A stretch of DNA of 64,000 nucleotides from Amoebophrya sp. A120 (taxonomy: Eukaryota; Sar; Dinophyceae; Syndiniales; Amoebophryaceae): the NCBI GenBank assembly GCA_905178155.1, contig CAJINV010000001.1, forward strand, positions 10,197,432-10,261,431, given 5' to 3'. This document shows, one piece after another, positions 32,862 to 45,100 of this stretch. Positions within the stretch are counted from its first letter, which is position 1; the number at the start of each line of letters is the position of its first letter. The notes under the pieces were generated by a model, which saw nothing but the letters and a program-made list of their open reading frames with translations, was not told the origin of the DNA and ran no database searches. Made by a program: the position numbers and the translations under genes.

Positions 32862-34188
32862 ATTTCAGCTTTGATAATTTTAATCATTCAAACGAGGAAA
32901 GCACTTTTTTGCTTTTTTAGTGAGAAGGTCAAGGTTTTCGTTTTCCAGCGAACAAGTAGCGACAGCGACAACTTAGACAGACATGTGAAAGCCTGCGAGA
33001 AACAAGCCGCCGAGGCAGGATCACGATCAACAAAGTACAACAAAAAGCAGTACAAGTAGCGAGTATGAGACGAGCGGTACTCCACCGACGCGAAATCAGC
33101 GAAGCGTGACATTTGGGCCGACGACTTTCTTCACAAATGATCGAGTTCCTTTTCTTTTTGCAAAGGGTAGTACTGTTCTGCAAACTGAGTTCTTACTGTG
33201 AGTGGCGACTGGCACTGACTTCGGTTCCACGACTAGCGGCAGAAGCTGTCGCGCTAGTGTATCGAAGAAAGATTGTGTCTGTACTTTGGATTATCGTCTA
33301 GTATTTTGTGTATCTCTATCTGTTGAAATAGCGCTAACCACGTGAGACGAAAGAACGACTTTCAGAAGGTTCCACGACGTGACAGACCACTCTCAACAGA
33401 CAAAGAAATAGTATTGTATCTTTGTGGTTGTATCTATCTTGTCTCTTGTTGTACTACTATCTTGTATCGTGTATCTCTATCTGTATCTTCATCTTGTACA
33501 ACAAGTATTTTCCGCCCCCAATGTTGCATTGATTGTAGCACTTAGCCTGCCGTTAGTGCTACTGCAGCCCGACACAGACTGTGTCTGCACCAGAAGCATA
33601 TAAACGAGGGAAGCAGACTAGACGAGCCGCCCTTTTTTGTATTAGCGTATCTGAAAAGGAGATCGTCCTTTTTTATTTTTTCGTGCATTTGATTTTGTTA
33701 TTGTTTATAATCTTTGCAACCAGAACCACCGACGTGGCACAGACACCGAAGGGTAGTGTTTTGTTGAGATTCTTGTGCTTGGCGGTAGCAGTAGCACTAG
33801 CACTGTATTGAGTACTAGTGCGTCGACAGCATACGTGTAAAGGCCGGAATGTTGGACTCTGCGGCGTCGCACATTCTGCCTACAGCATTACACTGCCAGA
33901 TTGAATTGATAGACTTCGGTCTTGCTTATACAACCGGTAAACTATTGTCGATTGCAGCTGCTACGGGAACAAGGACAAGCCTCTACATTGCTATAGAATA
34001 AAAGCTTTTTCATACCACAGACGCAGTAACTTGCTGTCGTTGACAAATTGCCTTCGATGCAGCAAGACAAGGCTATCTTATTTTCCTCATCTTGACAAAA
34101 ATGGAAATGGCCCGTGAGGACGGGAAATATACATTGGACTGTTTTTGTAGCGTGAGGACGAAGTAAGAGGTATAATGCTTGCCGCCCC

Positions 34189-34233
34189 GGATTTTTCGGG
34201 AGACGATCATGATGATCGTCTCCCGAAAAATCC
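34189..34233. repeat. Perfect 22-bp inverted repeat (fold-back)
   Basis: Arms 34189-34210 and 34212-34233 are exact reverse complements around a single G. The outer flanks TATAATGC (from 34171) and GCATTACA (to about 34250) are a second, imperfect inverted pair, so the structure may be a small fold-back element. The right arm is followed by eight T residues. No 5-bp flanking repeat was found. Confidence 0.85.
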
Positions 34234-34546
34234 TTTTTTTTTGCATTACACCATCCGGTACCGGTAGTTTTTTCAATGACTTGTACGCGTGATCGACCTG
34301 ATATTGTCCGCACGACAGTATCTATTACTAGCGACAGCTTATCAAGAAAAAAGATAACTACAAATATAAATGTATAGAGAGTTGTGAACAAGTTTTCTGT
34401 TGGAAGTTTCACTCCCGACGCAGTAGTACCCAGATCAGCATCAGAAGATATTATGCAAAACCGTTTTGCATGCAGTTCCGTTTTAAACGGAAAGAAAACC
34501 GTTCTGCACGACACTTCTCGAAAGCTTTCTTTTTGCCCAAGCGACT

Positions 34547-35879
34547 ATGCGAAAACTTTTGGATCTTTATCAATCTTTTTCTTCCGAAGAGTCCATCAAA
34601 AAGGAGCAACATAGAACTACCACTACGAACTTCAACAAGAAATTTTTACCGTCGACTCAGCTGCTCGCGTGGTTCTCTGCCTGCACGGGTTGCAAGATAT
34701 TCGTGGCTACAGTACGCACAACGAAAAATATCCGTAGTACGTAACTTCAACTTGGTCACTTTTATTTTATCTTTTGTAACATCAAGTTCAAGAGGCTGTA
34801 GAATATGTACGTAGAATCTATGCGGTTGCTGACTTGATGGGGCGGTGAACCTCCGGTCGACGACCAAAATCCTCGCCGAGATATATCCGTGACTTCTTGA
34901 GCAAATATGTAATTTCGCGGACAGTTTCTGGCGCTAGCTTTATAGCAGTCGAACATGTGGTAAAAAAGAGTCCTGACAGATTTTTTAGTTCCTGTAGCAG
35001 AAGATGTAGGATAGATTTCATCTACTTCACGACCTGAAGACGAGAAAATCATCGAGTATTTTCCGCTCCTGGACACTGGTAAATATGAACTCTGCTTACT
35101 CGACCAGTGAAGTAGATCAAGATACAGCAAGCATCCGTTTCAGCGAGCAGATAACTTTAGTAGTAGAAGGTGGACAGGCGAAGCTACAGGCTAGCTCGGC
35201 GCAGAATTGGCATCAAAGAGGATGCTGGCCTATTTGGAGAGGGGTGAGTGCGTGTTGCAAGGGGAATGCTTCGTGCTATCCTGTGGTCTTGTCGCTGTCT
35301 TGCTGTAAAAAAAGTAAAGTAATATTTATTTACTTTTGAATAATATATGAAAAATGCCAATAAGTGAAGAAGAAGTAGGGGGCGCAAAGCTACAAGGCTA
35401 AAAATACAGGACGTACGATGTAACATGCTCTACTGAACAAGGATTCTCCGAAAGTGAAAAGATAAAGTGGATTTACGAGGACGTTGTATACAGGTACGAC
35501 ATTGCATGTCGTGGGTCTTCATCTTTTGAAATTGAATTCTTATTCTTCGCTGAAGAAGAAACGATTCGCGCGGATCCTCTATGAGCAAGAAAGGGATCAA
35601 GAACACGACGAATCAGTCGTGACAGAGTCGTACGCACTGAATCCAGAAAATTATGTTCTCCTCAACAGCGGCGCGGTTTGCAGAATTGATCGCAGGTACT
35701 CGAGCAGGCGCGCACAAAGCGACAGTTCTCGCGTTCTCGTGCAGCCGTATCGACAATTTTTCTCATTGTGATGTGCTGACAGAATGAAAAGTGTGAAGTC
35801 GATCTTTATTTTCGTGCGGATTGTGGTGTGGTTGACGCTGATTTCCCTGGCCAAGGACAACAAGGACTTTCGCTTCTGA
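34547..35879 (+). CDS. Possible unresolved multi-exon gene
   Basis: Exon-like pieces on the + strand are visible but cannot be joined with certainty: about 35085-35250 (MNSAYSTSEVDQDTASIRF, donor GTGAGTGC), 35412-35493 (TYDVTCSTEQGFSESEKIKW, acceptor ACAG, donor AG|GTACGAC), about 35560-35695 (KKKRFARILYEQERDQEHD ... GAVCRIDR, donor AG|GTACTC) and 35784-35879 (MKSVKSIFIFVRIVVWLTLI, a probable membrane helix, ending DNKDFRF). The last join is in phase; the second-to-third join needs a non-standard boundary. A small membrane protein is possible. The family is not recognised. Confidence 0.25.
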
Positions 35880-36136
35880 TGAAGAAGTTGAAGATGGATG
35901 ACTTTTTTTATCGTGATAGCTTTCGTTTCGAAAACAGGTCAATGTGGTTATCATGTGTGAAGATGTTCTTGAAGAAGATCTAAAGAAGGCAAGCGAACGC
36001 GAAAGTACGTGGCGGTTTTGTTTGTAACTGGATCTTCTTCTTCTTGCTTTTGCTAGCAAGATTCTCTTTTCGATCTGAGGCTGATTGCTGTAGCGCGTGC
36101 TGAGATGTGAGGTGCCTAGCAGCATGCGGGCCGCAT

Positions 36137-36164
36137 TTGTTGTAAGTGTACTTACTTACAACAA
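36137..36164. repeat. 11-bp perfect hairpin upstream of the Q-rich gene
   Basis: TTGTTGTAAGT and ACTTACAACAA are reverse complements separated by a 6-nt loop, about 210 bp before the ATG at 36372. Its role is unknown. Confidence 0.6.
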
Positions 36165-36371
36165 CTATAGCGCTGCCCTTCCTTTAGCTCTCCTTAGCCC
36201 TTTTGTCACTTTATGTGAACCATCTCACAAAGATATCGCACCGTGAATTAGTTGTCCTAATTGAACCCACATTGTTTACCGACTCCGTTTCCAACCGGAG
36301 TAATAAGTACTCGCGGTGCAGCAGCCTAAGCAGAAATAGGAAGTCGAAGTCCATTTGCAGACGTGAAAAAG

Positions 36372-38103
36372 ATGTCTGACAGCTGTACGACCTCTTCTAC
36401 CTTCTCGACGAGCGGACACCACACAGTTGGAACTTCGGCTGTCTCTGGCGGTGGGTCAGCCGTTACAGCGATAGTACCAAACACGAATACGATGAATGGT
36501 ACCTCCAACTACCAGCAACACAACATGTTCAGCACAAGTGTAGCACCAGCTGCAACGTCTTCGCCGCAACAGCTCTACAGCACGGTCCCGAGTGGAGCCG
36601 CGTCGCTGTTAAGCACCAGCGCGTTGAATACATCCGTGGGAGCGGGTGCTTCTGGTACTAGTCTTCAATCCTCGATGCAAGGTGGATGTGCTTACAATCC
36701 GCATGCTGGCGTCCTCGTGCAGCAACACCAGCAGGGATCAAACGGCCAACATCATCTCCAGCACCAGCACCCGCAGCAGTTTCTGAATGTGCATCACCAG
36801 CATGTGGCGGGCCTGCCCGACCCGGCCTCCGTCCAGAAGCAGAAGGAAACCTACATGAAGCTCTTGGACTCGCAGTTAGCCCAGGGTGTCCAGGCTCTCG
36901 ACGTTCAGCTCAAGCAGCAACGGGACGCGATCAACTCGCAAGCGGATCAGCAAAAAAAGGCCTTCAATATGCAAGTGGACATGGAGGTGCTAAATGTTCT
37001 ATAATTGGGCAAGGTTACTAGTGATAAAGAACAAGCAGAAGATTATGTAGTTACGCTACTATTATCAATTACTCACTTGCTTATGCTTCTTCTTGCCATG
37101 AGCAGGAGCTACACGCTTTGTTAGTCGGCGAATGAAGATCATGCCCTACTGCGCGACGTCTCCAAATCCAGGTTGACAGATCTAGATTGTTCGAACAAAT
37201 TTACGACACAAGGTAAAGGCTCAGGAAATGCACTTGCAGCAGCAGTACCAGGAGCAGCAATTGCAGCTGCAGCAGCAGGCGCAGCAGCAAAAGTCACAGC
37301 TAGAGCAGCAGGCAATGCAGTTGACCATGGATTTCCAACAAAAGAAGGCAGAAGAGGAAATGCAACGACAGCAGTATGAAATGGAGCGGCAGCAGCAGGA
37401 GCTGCAGATGAAGCTGCAAAATGAGTACACCAGTCATTTCATTGCTGTCTGTCTTGTCCGTTCCGCGGTACTAGCATTCCTTCAGACCTTTTCACAAGGC
37501 TTTAGGTCGATACAATGTGAAGATGGGAATCTGGGCAGTTGGGTAGCTGATTTTGTAATAGCGTGGCGGGCGACATCAAAATGACTGGAACTAAAGTCGT
37601 GTTGCCTAGGAGGCCTTCATGATTCAAGTTGAGTGTCTCTCTTTGAAAATGATTTTTTCAGATTCCACAGCATGCAAGCGCAGTTGACGTCTTCTCTCCC
37701 CGCGGCCTTTCAGTTCCACCAGGGTGTTGCGGAATCAGCTTTCAAACCAAATGGCCAACGTATCTAATTACGTTAGATGCTGAATTCCATAATTGGTGTA
37801 TTTTTCTGTTTTTAATTCGAAAGAAAGAGCACGGAGCATGTTCATATTGCCGCTAAACTTGGATCAGGGATTATTTTCACGTTGTGACACACGATGAAGA
37901 TCATGAACACTACTACAACAGCTTTTTTTCCCCAGCACCAGGCCGGTCTACACGCTTTGATGTCGGATGTGCACGGAAAAGATTTGAACATGACCGCTTC
38001 TACTGCTCATTCAGTCCGTACCGACACCGAAATTTACGTCTATGGACCGAACGGCGAACTCATCCCGAAATCCAAGCTGTCCGCGCCCTCTGGAGGGCAG
38101 TAA
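36372..38103 (+). CDS. Q-rich coiled-coil protein
   Basis: Exons 36372-36986, 37225-37424, 37662-about 37759 and about 37936-38103. The N-terminus is Ser/Thr/Gly-rich and probably disordered. From residue 160 a long Gln-rich helix begins (KQKETYMKLLDSQLAQGVQA, LKQQRDAINSQADQQKKAF) and continues across the first splice join (QEQQLQLQQQAQQQKSQLEQ, FQQKKAEEEMQRQQYEMERQ). Exon 3 gives FHSMQAQLTSSLPAAFQFHQ; exon 4 gives HALMSDVHGKDLNM and ends IYVYGPNGELIPKSKLSAPS. The first two joins are in phase with GT...AG; the last is uncertain because no phase-matched GT donor gives the preferred frame except GT at GGT|GTTGCG. From memory, Gln-rich coiled-coil proteins of this kind occur in alveolates; that was not checked. 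Confidence 0.6.
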
Positions 38104-39032
38104 GTCAAGCAGCGACGAATTATCAACATAATGTCACAGCCCTCTGAGTATTTAGCCAGTTTTTGTTTTGAAAAAAATGTTTCTCACGACAACTAAGATG
38201 AACCTAATCGACAGAAGTTAGTAACAGACCATCGTCCCAAGAATAAGAAAAAAATGTACCCAGTACAATTACAGAAACATATTCTATTGATTCAACAGTT
38301 CTTGAACTCAGTGCCTGTTTTTAACACTGGAGGAAAACAGAAACTTTTGCTTTCTCTAAAGGATGGCATCGGATTCTATTCCAACACGACACCTACTAGC
38401 GACACACCAATAGAACTCTCGGTTCCTTTAATGCACAAGTACTTTCGTCGCCTATTTTGTTGACTTAGAAATTTCATGGGACCAGGTACCAAATTGGTTG
38501 GCTCGCGTGCTGAATGGAGGCGATTTCGTACCTCGCGGCAAAGAAGAAATGTTCACCTGGTAAATCTACCCTGCTAGCTTGTTGTCCATAGTTGACTAAG
38601 TGGCTTTATGTTGGAGGGAATAGAAAGAATTTGTCGGTGTCCTCTTCGATCTTGATGGCTGCAGCCCCTGCATGCATGTTACATTTTCCGGCAACTTCCG
38701 CGAGTTGTTTGCAAGAACCTTTCCTCCGCGTAACTCTTCGGAAATCTTCTACTTCTTCTGGATTAGTAGCTTAGTTATTGTTTCCATGTTGAAAAGGAAA
38801 AGATAAGATGTGCAGCTCTGTTCGTTAAGTTTAAGCTTGCAACTTTCACCCGGTGCCCGGAGTGAAAGTCTAAACGACTCGTCGCATGCGAGGGGCCCGC
38901 ATTAAAACCTCGTCGATTGGCCGCCATAACATGATCCGGTGCCAGACGCTACTACACGAGCAGCAGTAGTGCCCGAGCAGTCAAGGACCTGCAGTTTGAG
39001 GTCCTCTGCTCTCGGAAGATCGTAGTACGTCG
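38104..39032. other. Intergenic region
   Basis: No gene recognised. A short open frame at 38254-38463 has no supporting context. Confidence 0.4.
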
Positions 39033-41120
39033 ATGGGCTTTACGTCGAACGGCTCGGCAGGTGGGATGGAGCCAATGAGCATTGTAAACAGCACCGACGG
39101 GCCGACGCGGGCGCAGAAGCTCGCGGCGGGATGCTACACTGTAGGGCTCGTGCTCACCACGTTCTGCATTTCCATTGCCCTCCTGAACATCACAAAGTAT
39201 ACAGTTTAAGTTTTATAAATCAAAGCATACTGATCAAGGCTTAGCGTCATCTGACACCACCGGAAAATCCAGAGTTGCAGACCTCCAGAAGTAGAACCTA
39301 CAGGAGCTGTAGAGTATATCTATGTCAACCTGGGCAGAAGTTGCGGATTTAGATAAATTCGAATGCAGCAAACCTTACTCACGGCAGGTGGATATATGTG
39401 GTTTACTCCTTCAAGTATCCACTCTGGATGACGTGCACGCACATGATCGCGAGTTACCTCATGGCTTCATTGATGATTTTCGGCTTCGATATGGTGCCCG
39501 TACGGAGAAGGCTTACTTTCCGAGAACAGGTTTTCGTTGTGGCGCCATTCAGGTATCTGATAGTGTTAATAGTGCTGGTTGAGGAGCACGACCCAGTCGG
39601 AACATGTGCTGACAAGTATAGTAAAATGAACCGCAGTCACGGTCACCGCCGCGAATGATTCGGGTCTTGTTTCTTTTTTTCAGCGCACGAGTAAATTAAT
39701 ATACAACTTTTCACATGTTGACAGTATACTTGGTGCCGCGTCAATAGCCTGCGGCAACGCGGCGCTAGTGTTTCTCTACCCCTCGTTTCACGAGATGCTG
39801 CAGAATACAACGCCGTTCTGGACGGTGGTCTGCTCCATGATATTTGCCGGCAAGCGGTACAACGTGGCGGCGTACTTCGCACTCATTCCGGTCACTTTTG
39901 GCGGCAGTCTGTGTGCCTGGGGGGAGCCCAGTAAGTTCGCCATTTTCGGGCTGGTGGTCTCCATGGGGGCCGCGATTTTTCGTGCCCTGCGAGCAATCGT
40001 CCAAGCCAACATCATGCGGGGCCAGGATCCCATAGACAGCATAACGCTGCTGTTCTACGCAGCACCATTCAACACACTGCTCTTCCTGGTATAATTCAAG
40101 GTTTTTTATTGGGCACACGCACACTCAACAGGTGTCATTTACTAGAGTGGAGAAATTGTATATTGTGTCTGCAAGTGCCGATAAGCATAACTAAAACTTT
40201 GACGTCAATGTTGTGCCGAAGATAGAAGAAGAAGTTGAAGCATTTGTTCCCCAAAGAAATCAACGAATCACAGGGCGGCTCGCTCGCGATAGAAGGAAGT
40301 GGGCCTTGGATAGATATATTCGAGGTGCCATTCAGCGGCTTGCTTTGGATTGCGAGCGCCGCAAGTTGCGCCGCGTGCTATAACGTACCGATTTCTGATT
40401 TTCATTCCATCTTCATTTCGCATGATGATAAAACACGAACCTGCAGCAATCATAACGACTGCCATTGGAAGATGAAAAAGTATTGCCTGAATAAAAAACG
40501 GGATGATGGTGTTGTAGTATGCTCGCAAAAATAAATTCAAACGTTTCAGCTTTTCGCCTTCCTCCTGGTGGGGCACCTCGGCGCCGTGGGCTCCATGGTC
40601 ATGGGGAACCTCAAAACACCGACAATAATCGTCTCAAGCACGATAATATTTGGTAAGGTTGTTCTGGTGTCTTTGTCTATTTGTTTGATTTGTTTGATAG
40701 AATGCGATTTTATGCATAGTGGAAAAATCCATCCTTGTTAAATGTGATTTGCTGGTTATTTGGGCTCATCTTCTTCGTCTTCCGCAAGAAGGGGCACCAG
40801 AACGAAGCATGACAAGTTCAAGTTCTGCTTTTTCATGATTGCACTACAAGTCGATTTGGTGTTGGTCGCATTGTGTTGCAGGTAACCTGATCACTCCCGT
40901 CCAAGTTTTGGGGTTTCTCGTCGCAATGACGGGTGCGTACTTGTACAACACCTACGGACAGGAAAGCCAAAGCGCTGCCGCGGAGAAGATAAAATATACC
41001 GTGCCCACGGCCAGCACGACCGTGGGCAGCGGTTCCGCGGGAGAATTCGGGTTGGACGACGAGGACGAACTCACCAGCGAGTTCGAGCCAACGATGCAGA
41101 AGGCCCGAGGGCGGCCGTGA
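39033..41120 (+). CDS. Triose-phosphate/nucleotide-sugar transporter family (TPT/EamA) membrane protein
   Basis: Multi-pass antiporter of the drug/metabolite superfamily, expected in plastid-derived, Golgi or ER membranes; the substrate cannot be told. Exons 39033-39196, 39388-39552, 39725-40088, about 40241-40384, 40550-40652 and 40882-41120; introns are GT...AG and phases agree, with the fourth exon start least sure. Spliced landmarks follow the family order: TM1 (VGLVLTTFCISIALLNITKW), KYPLWMTCTHM, SILGAASIACGNAALVFLYP, then FWTVVCSMIFAGKRYN, LIPVTFGGSLCAWGEP, FRALRAIVQANIM, LLFYAAPFNTLLFL, GNLKTPTIIVSSTIIFGN and a last helix QVLGFLVAMTGAYLYNTYG. The C-terminal tail is acidic and cytosolic. 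The product is about 380 residues, close to the usual size. The first exon would be missed by length-filtered gene finding because it is only 55 codons. Confidence 0.85.
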
Positions 41121-42195
41121 CATGTTCTTCGGTTGGCAGGTCAGAGTTGTAGATCTCCGCGGAGACCACAGCGCATCAAATCAAATTTCTCAACAACTCC
41201 TGGCCTCTAGCTGGTGGGTGGACGCATGATATACATAGAAATAGCCATGAATATACAAATACATGTTGCAGATGCAGAATGTTGCGGCTTCACCTTCGCT
41301 TCCTGCAAGAGGAGCAGCGGTGACCGCGGCCTGAAGCGGCGCAAGATACTCTCGTCAATAGTAATGGTGTTCTCAGCCATTTTGGTGCCGAGATGCGACT
41401 CCAGATCGTCATCGTAAATGCGAAGGCTCTGCTGGCTGACGGCGTGAATCAATATCAATCCTAATCAAGTTTTTATGATCTTCTACATCTAGTAACGTGA
41501 TCGATGCTGATGTTGGATGTGCGTGTTGGTGAGCACTGTGTTGGTCTTTCTCGTTCTGCATTTGTCGGAAGTAAGATCCTCATCGATCTTTGTGGTTCCT
41601 GGTTTCAGAATCAGAGCAAGGATAGATCACAATTTTTGATTTGATCGTGCATTTCTCGGCGGGCTCTTTTGTTTCTGTCATTCTTGGCCTACTTGTGTCG
41701 GTCCTGCTGCTGGTGTGGTAAAAGTAAGGATTTTCGAAACTGAAAAGAGGACCCATCAAAAGCAAAGTGAATGTGTACACAATCGGACCGAGGATGACCT
41801 TGAAGAAAAGTATTCCACCTCTCTTTTCTAGACTATGAAAATATTTACGCAATTGCATTATACATGGGCAGCCCCAAGGCCCGGATGGGGATGCCCATGA
41901 GTCGTCGCTGTTTAGCGCCCAAAAATGATCAAAATCAAGGAATTGTTATTGTATGGGTGCTTTGCGGGATATGAAGAAGAGTACGAGCGCGAAGATGCAC
42001 CAGGAATCATGGTCATTATGCCGGTTGCGGCCAGCATTGGTATGCGACCATGTCTCCCCCCGAGTCGCAAGGCGTCGAATGGCGCCTTCGAGGACGTCCA
42101 ATATCCGCCGTACATCCGCCAGAGGATTATATGACGAGACCACGAGAACGAGGAGCTGGAGCAGACGGCCACGACAACACAACAGACGAGAAAGA
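41121..42195. other. Intergenic region with a hairpin
   Basis: No gene recognised. An imperfect hairpin lies at 41863-41899. Confidence 0.4.
41863..41899. repeat. 14-bp inverted repeat, one mismatch
   Basis: CATGGGCAGCCCCA and TGGGGATGCCCATG form a stem with one mismatch around a 9-nt loop, about 300 bp before the ATG of the large membrane-protein gene. It could be a fold-back element or an RNA structure in the 5' leader. Confidence 0.6.
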
Positions 42196-45100
42196 ATGCT
42201 GTGGGCAGCAGCAGCAATCGCGAGCGCAATGGCGGCGTCGGGAGGGCTACAGCATCTTCACCTTGTAGAAGCGACGCGGGTGACGAAGCGGTCCGCGGAG
42301 AGCGACTATGCGCAAGAGACGATGAAGTATCTGAACAAAAACTGCAAGTACCACTCCCCTCCGACGGACTTGTCGCTGCTGTCCCACACCAATGCGGACG
42401 GGGAAACGCAGGTCTCGGACGTCTACGGGTTTGCGCGAAACCGCGAGCACAGGCTGAAACTGCGTCTCACCGACCTAGCCGTCCTCACCGCGAGCGTGGA
42501 GGGCCACAGCAGCGCAAGCAGCGGCACGGAGGTTGTGGAGATCAAAGTTTTGTCCCGGGGCTCCCCGGTGCTGACCGGCAGCCGCGTGCTGGGCTTCGCG
42601 GGGCACCGGACGAGACGCATATTGCAGGCACGACTGTCAGCGGGGGAGGAATACGAAATTGCGGTTCATGTCGGGCAATTTGAAGACTTGATGGACGGCG
42701 CCGAGTGCATTCCGGCCAGGCTGGATCTCCACGTCGTCCCGGTTTCGCGGGCGGCCTTCGCGTGGCCGACCTCCTGCCCAAAGAACAGCTTAGAACCGCC
42801 AAGCGGTGCTCTGGCGGGCGCGAGTGACCCCGCTGCGTCTGCAAGCAGTGGCGCCCTTGGATCGTCCCTGTCGAAGTGGATTGCGGGGTCCTCCTCGGAG
42901 CCAGAGTTCACGCTGAGCGACACGGTCCCGTTCGCATTGGACTCGCGGACCGGTCAAACGGTCAAAACAGGGGACGACCCTAATTTACCCTCTCCCTACG
43001 TGTATCAGGCGTCAACAGGATCCTCGACGAGCACCTCAGAGACAGCGGACTTCACGCAGAAGATCTGGTCAGTGGTCATGAACGTTCCCCAGAGGCTGCA
43101 TCGGTTCGCAAGGTTCTACTACAAAGCCAGTTTTCGTTTTGCGGCACTACCCATGGCCTTGATACTGGAACAGTACCCGCAAGACGACAGCAGTAGTACA
43201 AGTAGCAGTGGCAGTCTTCCAACAGCTCTTCCGAACTGCGACCAGGGGAGTCATCGGTGTTACGCAGGCGTATTTCTGTCGTGCTGTTGACGCATTTAAG
43301 TAGTGCTCTCGCTGTATCTTTTTTGATGTTTCCGCGAGCCGTACTTATGTCACGCGGTGACACTGTTCCTGTACCTGTTGCTGTTGTTGATAAAAGATTT
43401 TAATATGATTATGTGCGAAGAACATCAACATTTATTCGCACCCACAGGCAAGCATCGGCAACGGGCAAGTTCTGGACCACGCAGTCCCGACGGGCTTCAA
43501 GTACAAAGTGTGGCTGCTCGCACTGGATACCATGGCGAAGGTTTGGGACGCTAGTACCGCGCCGCAGCCTTGTTTGGAGTATGACTTGGACTACAAAGTC
43601 AGCTACGAAAAGAAGCTAACGCCCTTCGAACTCGGCCCCGCGTCGTGGCTGTGCAACGCGGCGACCCTGCCGGCTGCGATCTTTCAGGACGCGAAGCCGC
43701 GGGACCTCGCCAACAGTGACAAGCCAGTGAATTCGTTGCTAAAGAGAAATAACGCGGATGGGGCTGCTAGTGGTAAGAAGAACACCTCCTCCGCGATTGA
43801 CATCTTAACAAAGAACGCTGTCACCGTGGAAGGCAGATCAATCCACTTGCGTGACCACTACTCCTTTCCTCTCGCCGAGGCCGAGCGCATGGAACACAAC
43901 ATGATCCTTGTCATCGGAGAGGAGTCTCTTTTTCGGGCGGCCATTTACCAAACGACACCAGACATAACGGTTAGGATGAAGGTGCTCGCCGGCGATCTGG
44001 CCGCGGAGGGGCAAAGGACAGCCGGGACTGCCTCGGAGTTGCAGGAATATTGCGCGCCACACAGAAACGAAGGACTTGCCGAAAGGCAGTCGGTTTTTTG
44101 CCGATTAGATCCCGGGAAGTACGTTTTACGGCTCACCTCGGAGTACACACTCGGCGGTGTCCACCCCTGCCAGTATTTCCAGTTTCAGCTGGCTATTCGC
44201 CCTTTGTCGCTGATCCCAACTGCGAGAACGGCAAACGAATGCAGCAGTGGCCTGCAGGCCCCGTTGCAGCCGCTAGAGCAGATGGAAGTGCTGGATTCGC
44301 CGTTGGTAAAGTGGCGCGCAACCCAGTTCCCGCTGGTTTTTCGAAACAGCGACGCGAAGTCGGAAAGGGAGAGCGCAAGGAAAGACAAAGCTGACGGGTT
44401 GCAGGTGATTTGGGAGAGAACTCTGCAAGTTTCGGACGACGAGGTTCACCAAAAGGTGTTCCTGAAGCTGGGCGTCAACAGCGATTTTTTGACCGCGGAC
44501 GCCCGGTTTAGCTTAGCGATAAACGACGAGGAGCTTGTGGAGCCGGTGCTCGTCTCCTCCGGATACAGTAACTTGATAGAGCTCGAAAGGACGGGAAAGT
44601 ACCGGCTTCGACTCTATTTTCTAACCGGGTCAACCTCGTCCGCCAACCGCGCCGGCTGGATCTCGTCTGGCGCGCCTCCGCCGATTTTGTGCCCCAAATT
44701 CCAGGTGGACTTCCGGGTTTTACACCGAGACGCGCTGAAAGACTACAAAAACAAGAACGCCATGGACGCCGTGGCCAACCCGTATGGATCGGGGAGCGAT
44801 GTGAACCACGAATTTGAAAATACCGCCAAAGACCCCATGTCAAACACCTTTTCCATGACGAAGGAAACGCTCAGCAGCCCGCACGCCCTTTGGCTGTGCA
44901 AGGTACAGTGACCACTTCTTGCGCCTAGCTTTTTTCTCTTGTCGAATGTGTGTCTTTATGTTTTCCCACGACCTCGGCGCGACGGATTGTTTGTGGAATT
45001 GCCTTGTGTAGTGTTCCTGGTCGTGTCTGTGTCACAATCCAGATCCACACTCAGCACAAAAAATGCATAAAAGGTTGGTCTCCCGTCTCTGCCCTCCAAG

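Larger units (their letters stand above)
32862..36371. other. Gene-poor region with one possible unresolved multi-exon gene
   Basis: From 32862 to about 34500 no coding exon is convincing; TATCT/TTGTA-rich simple sequence lies around 33410-33500, and a perfect 45-bp palindrome is at 34189-34233. Between about 34550 and 35880 there are fragments that look like exons with splice motifs (see the separate entry). Confidence 0.4.

Noticed and set aside
33410-33500. TATCT/TTGTA-rich stretch as a telomere or satellite array
   Set aside because: The units are irregular and short; it is simple-sequence drift rather than a defined array.
33942-34514. Minus-strand open frame of 190 codons
   Set aside because: It reads straight through the 45-bp palindrome, shows no domain or codon character, and lies in a region without any minus-strand gene.
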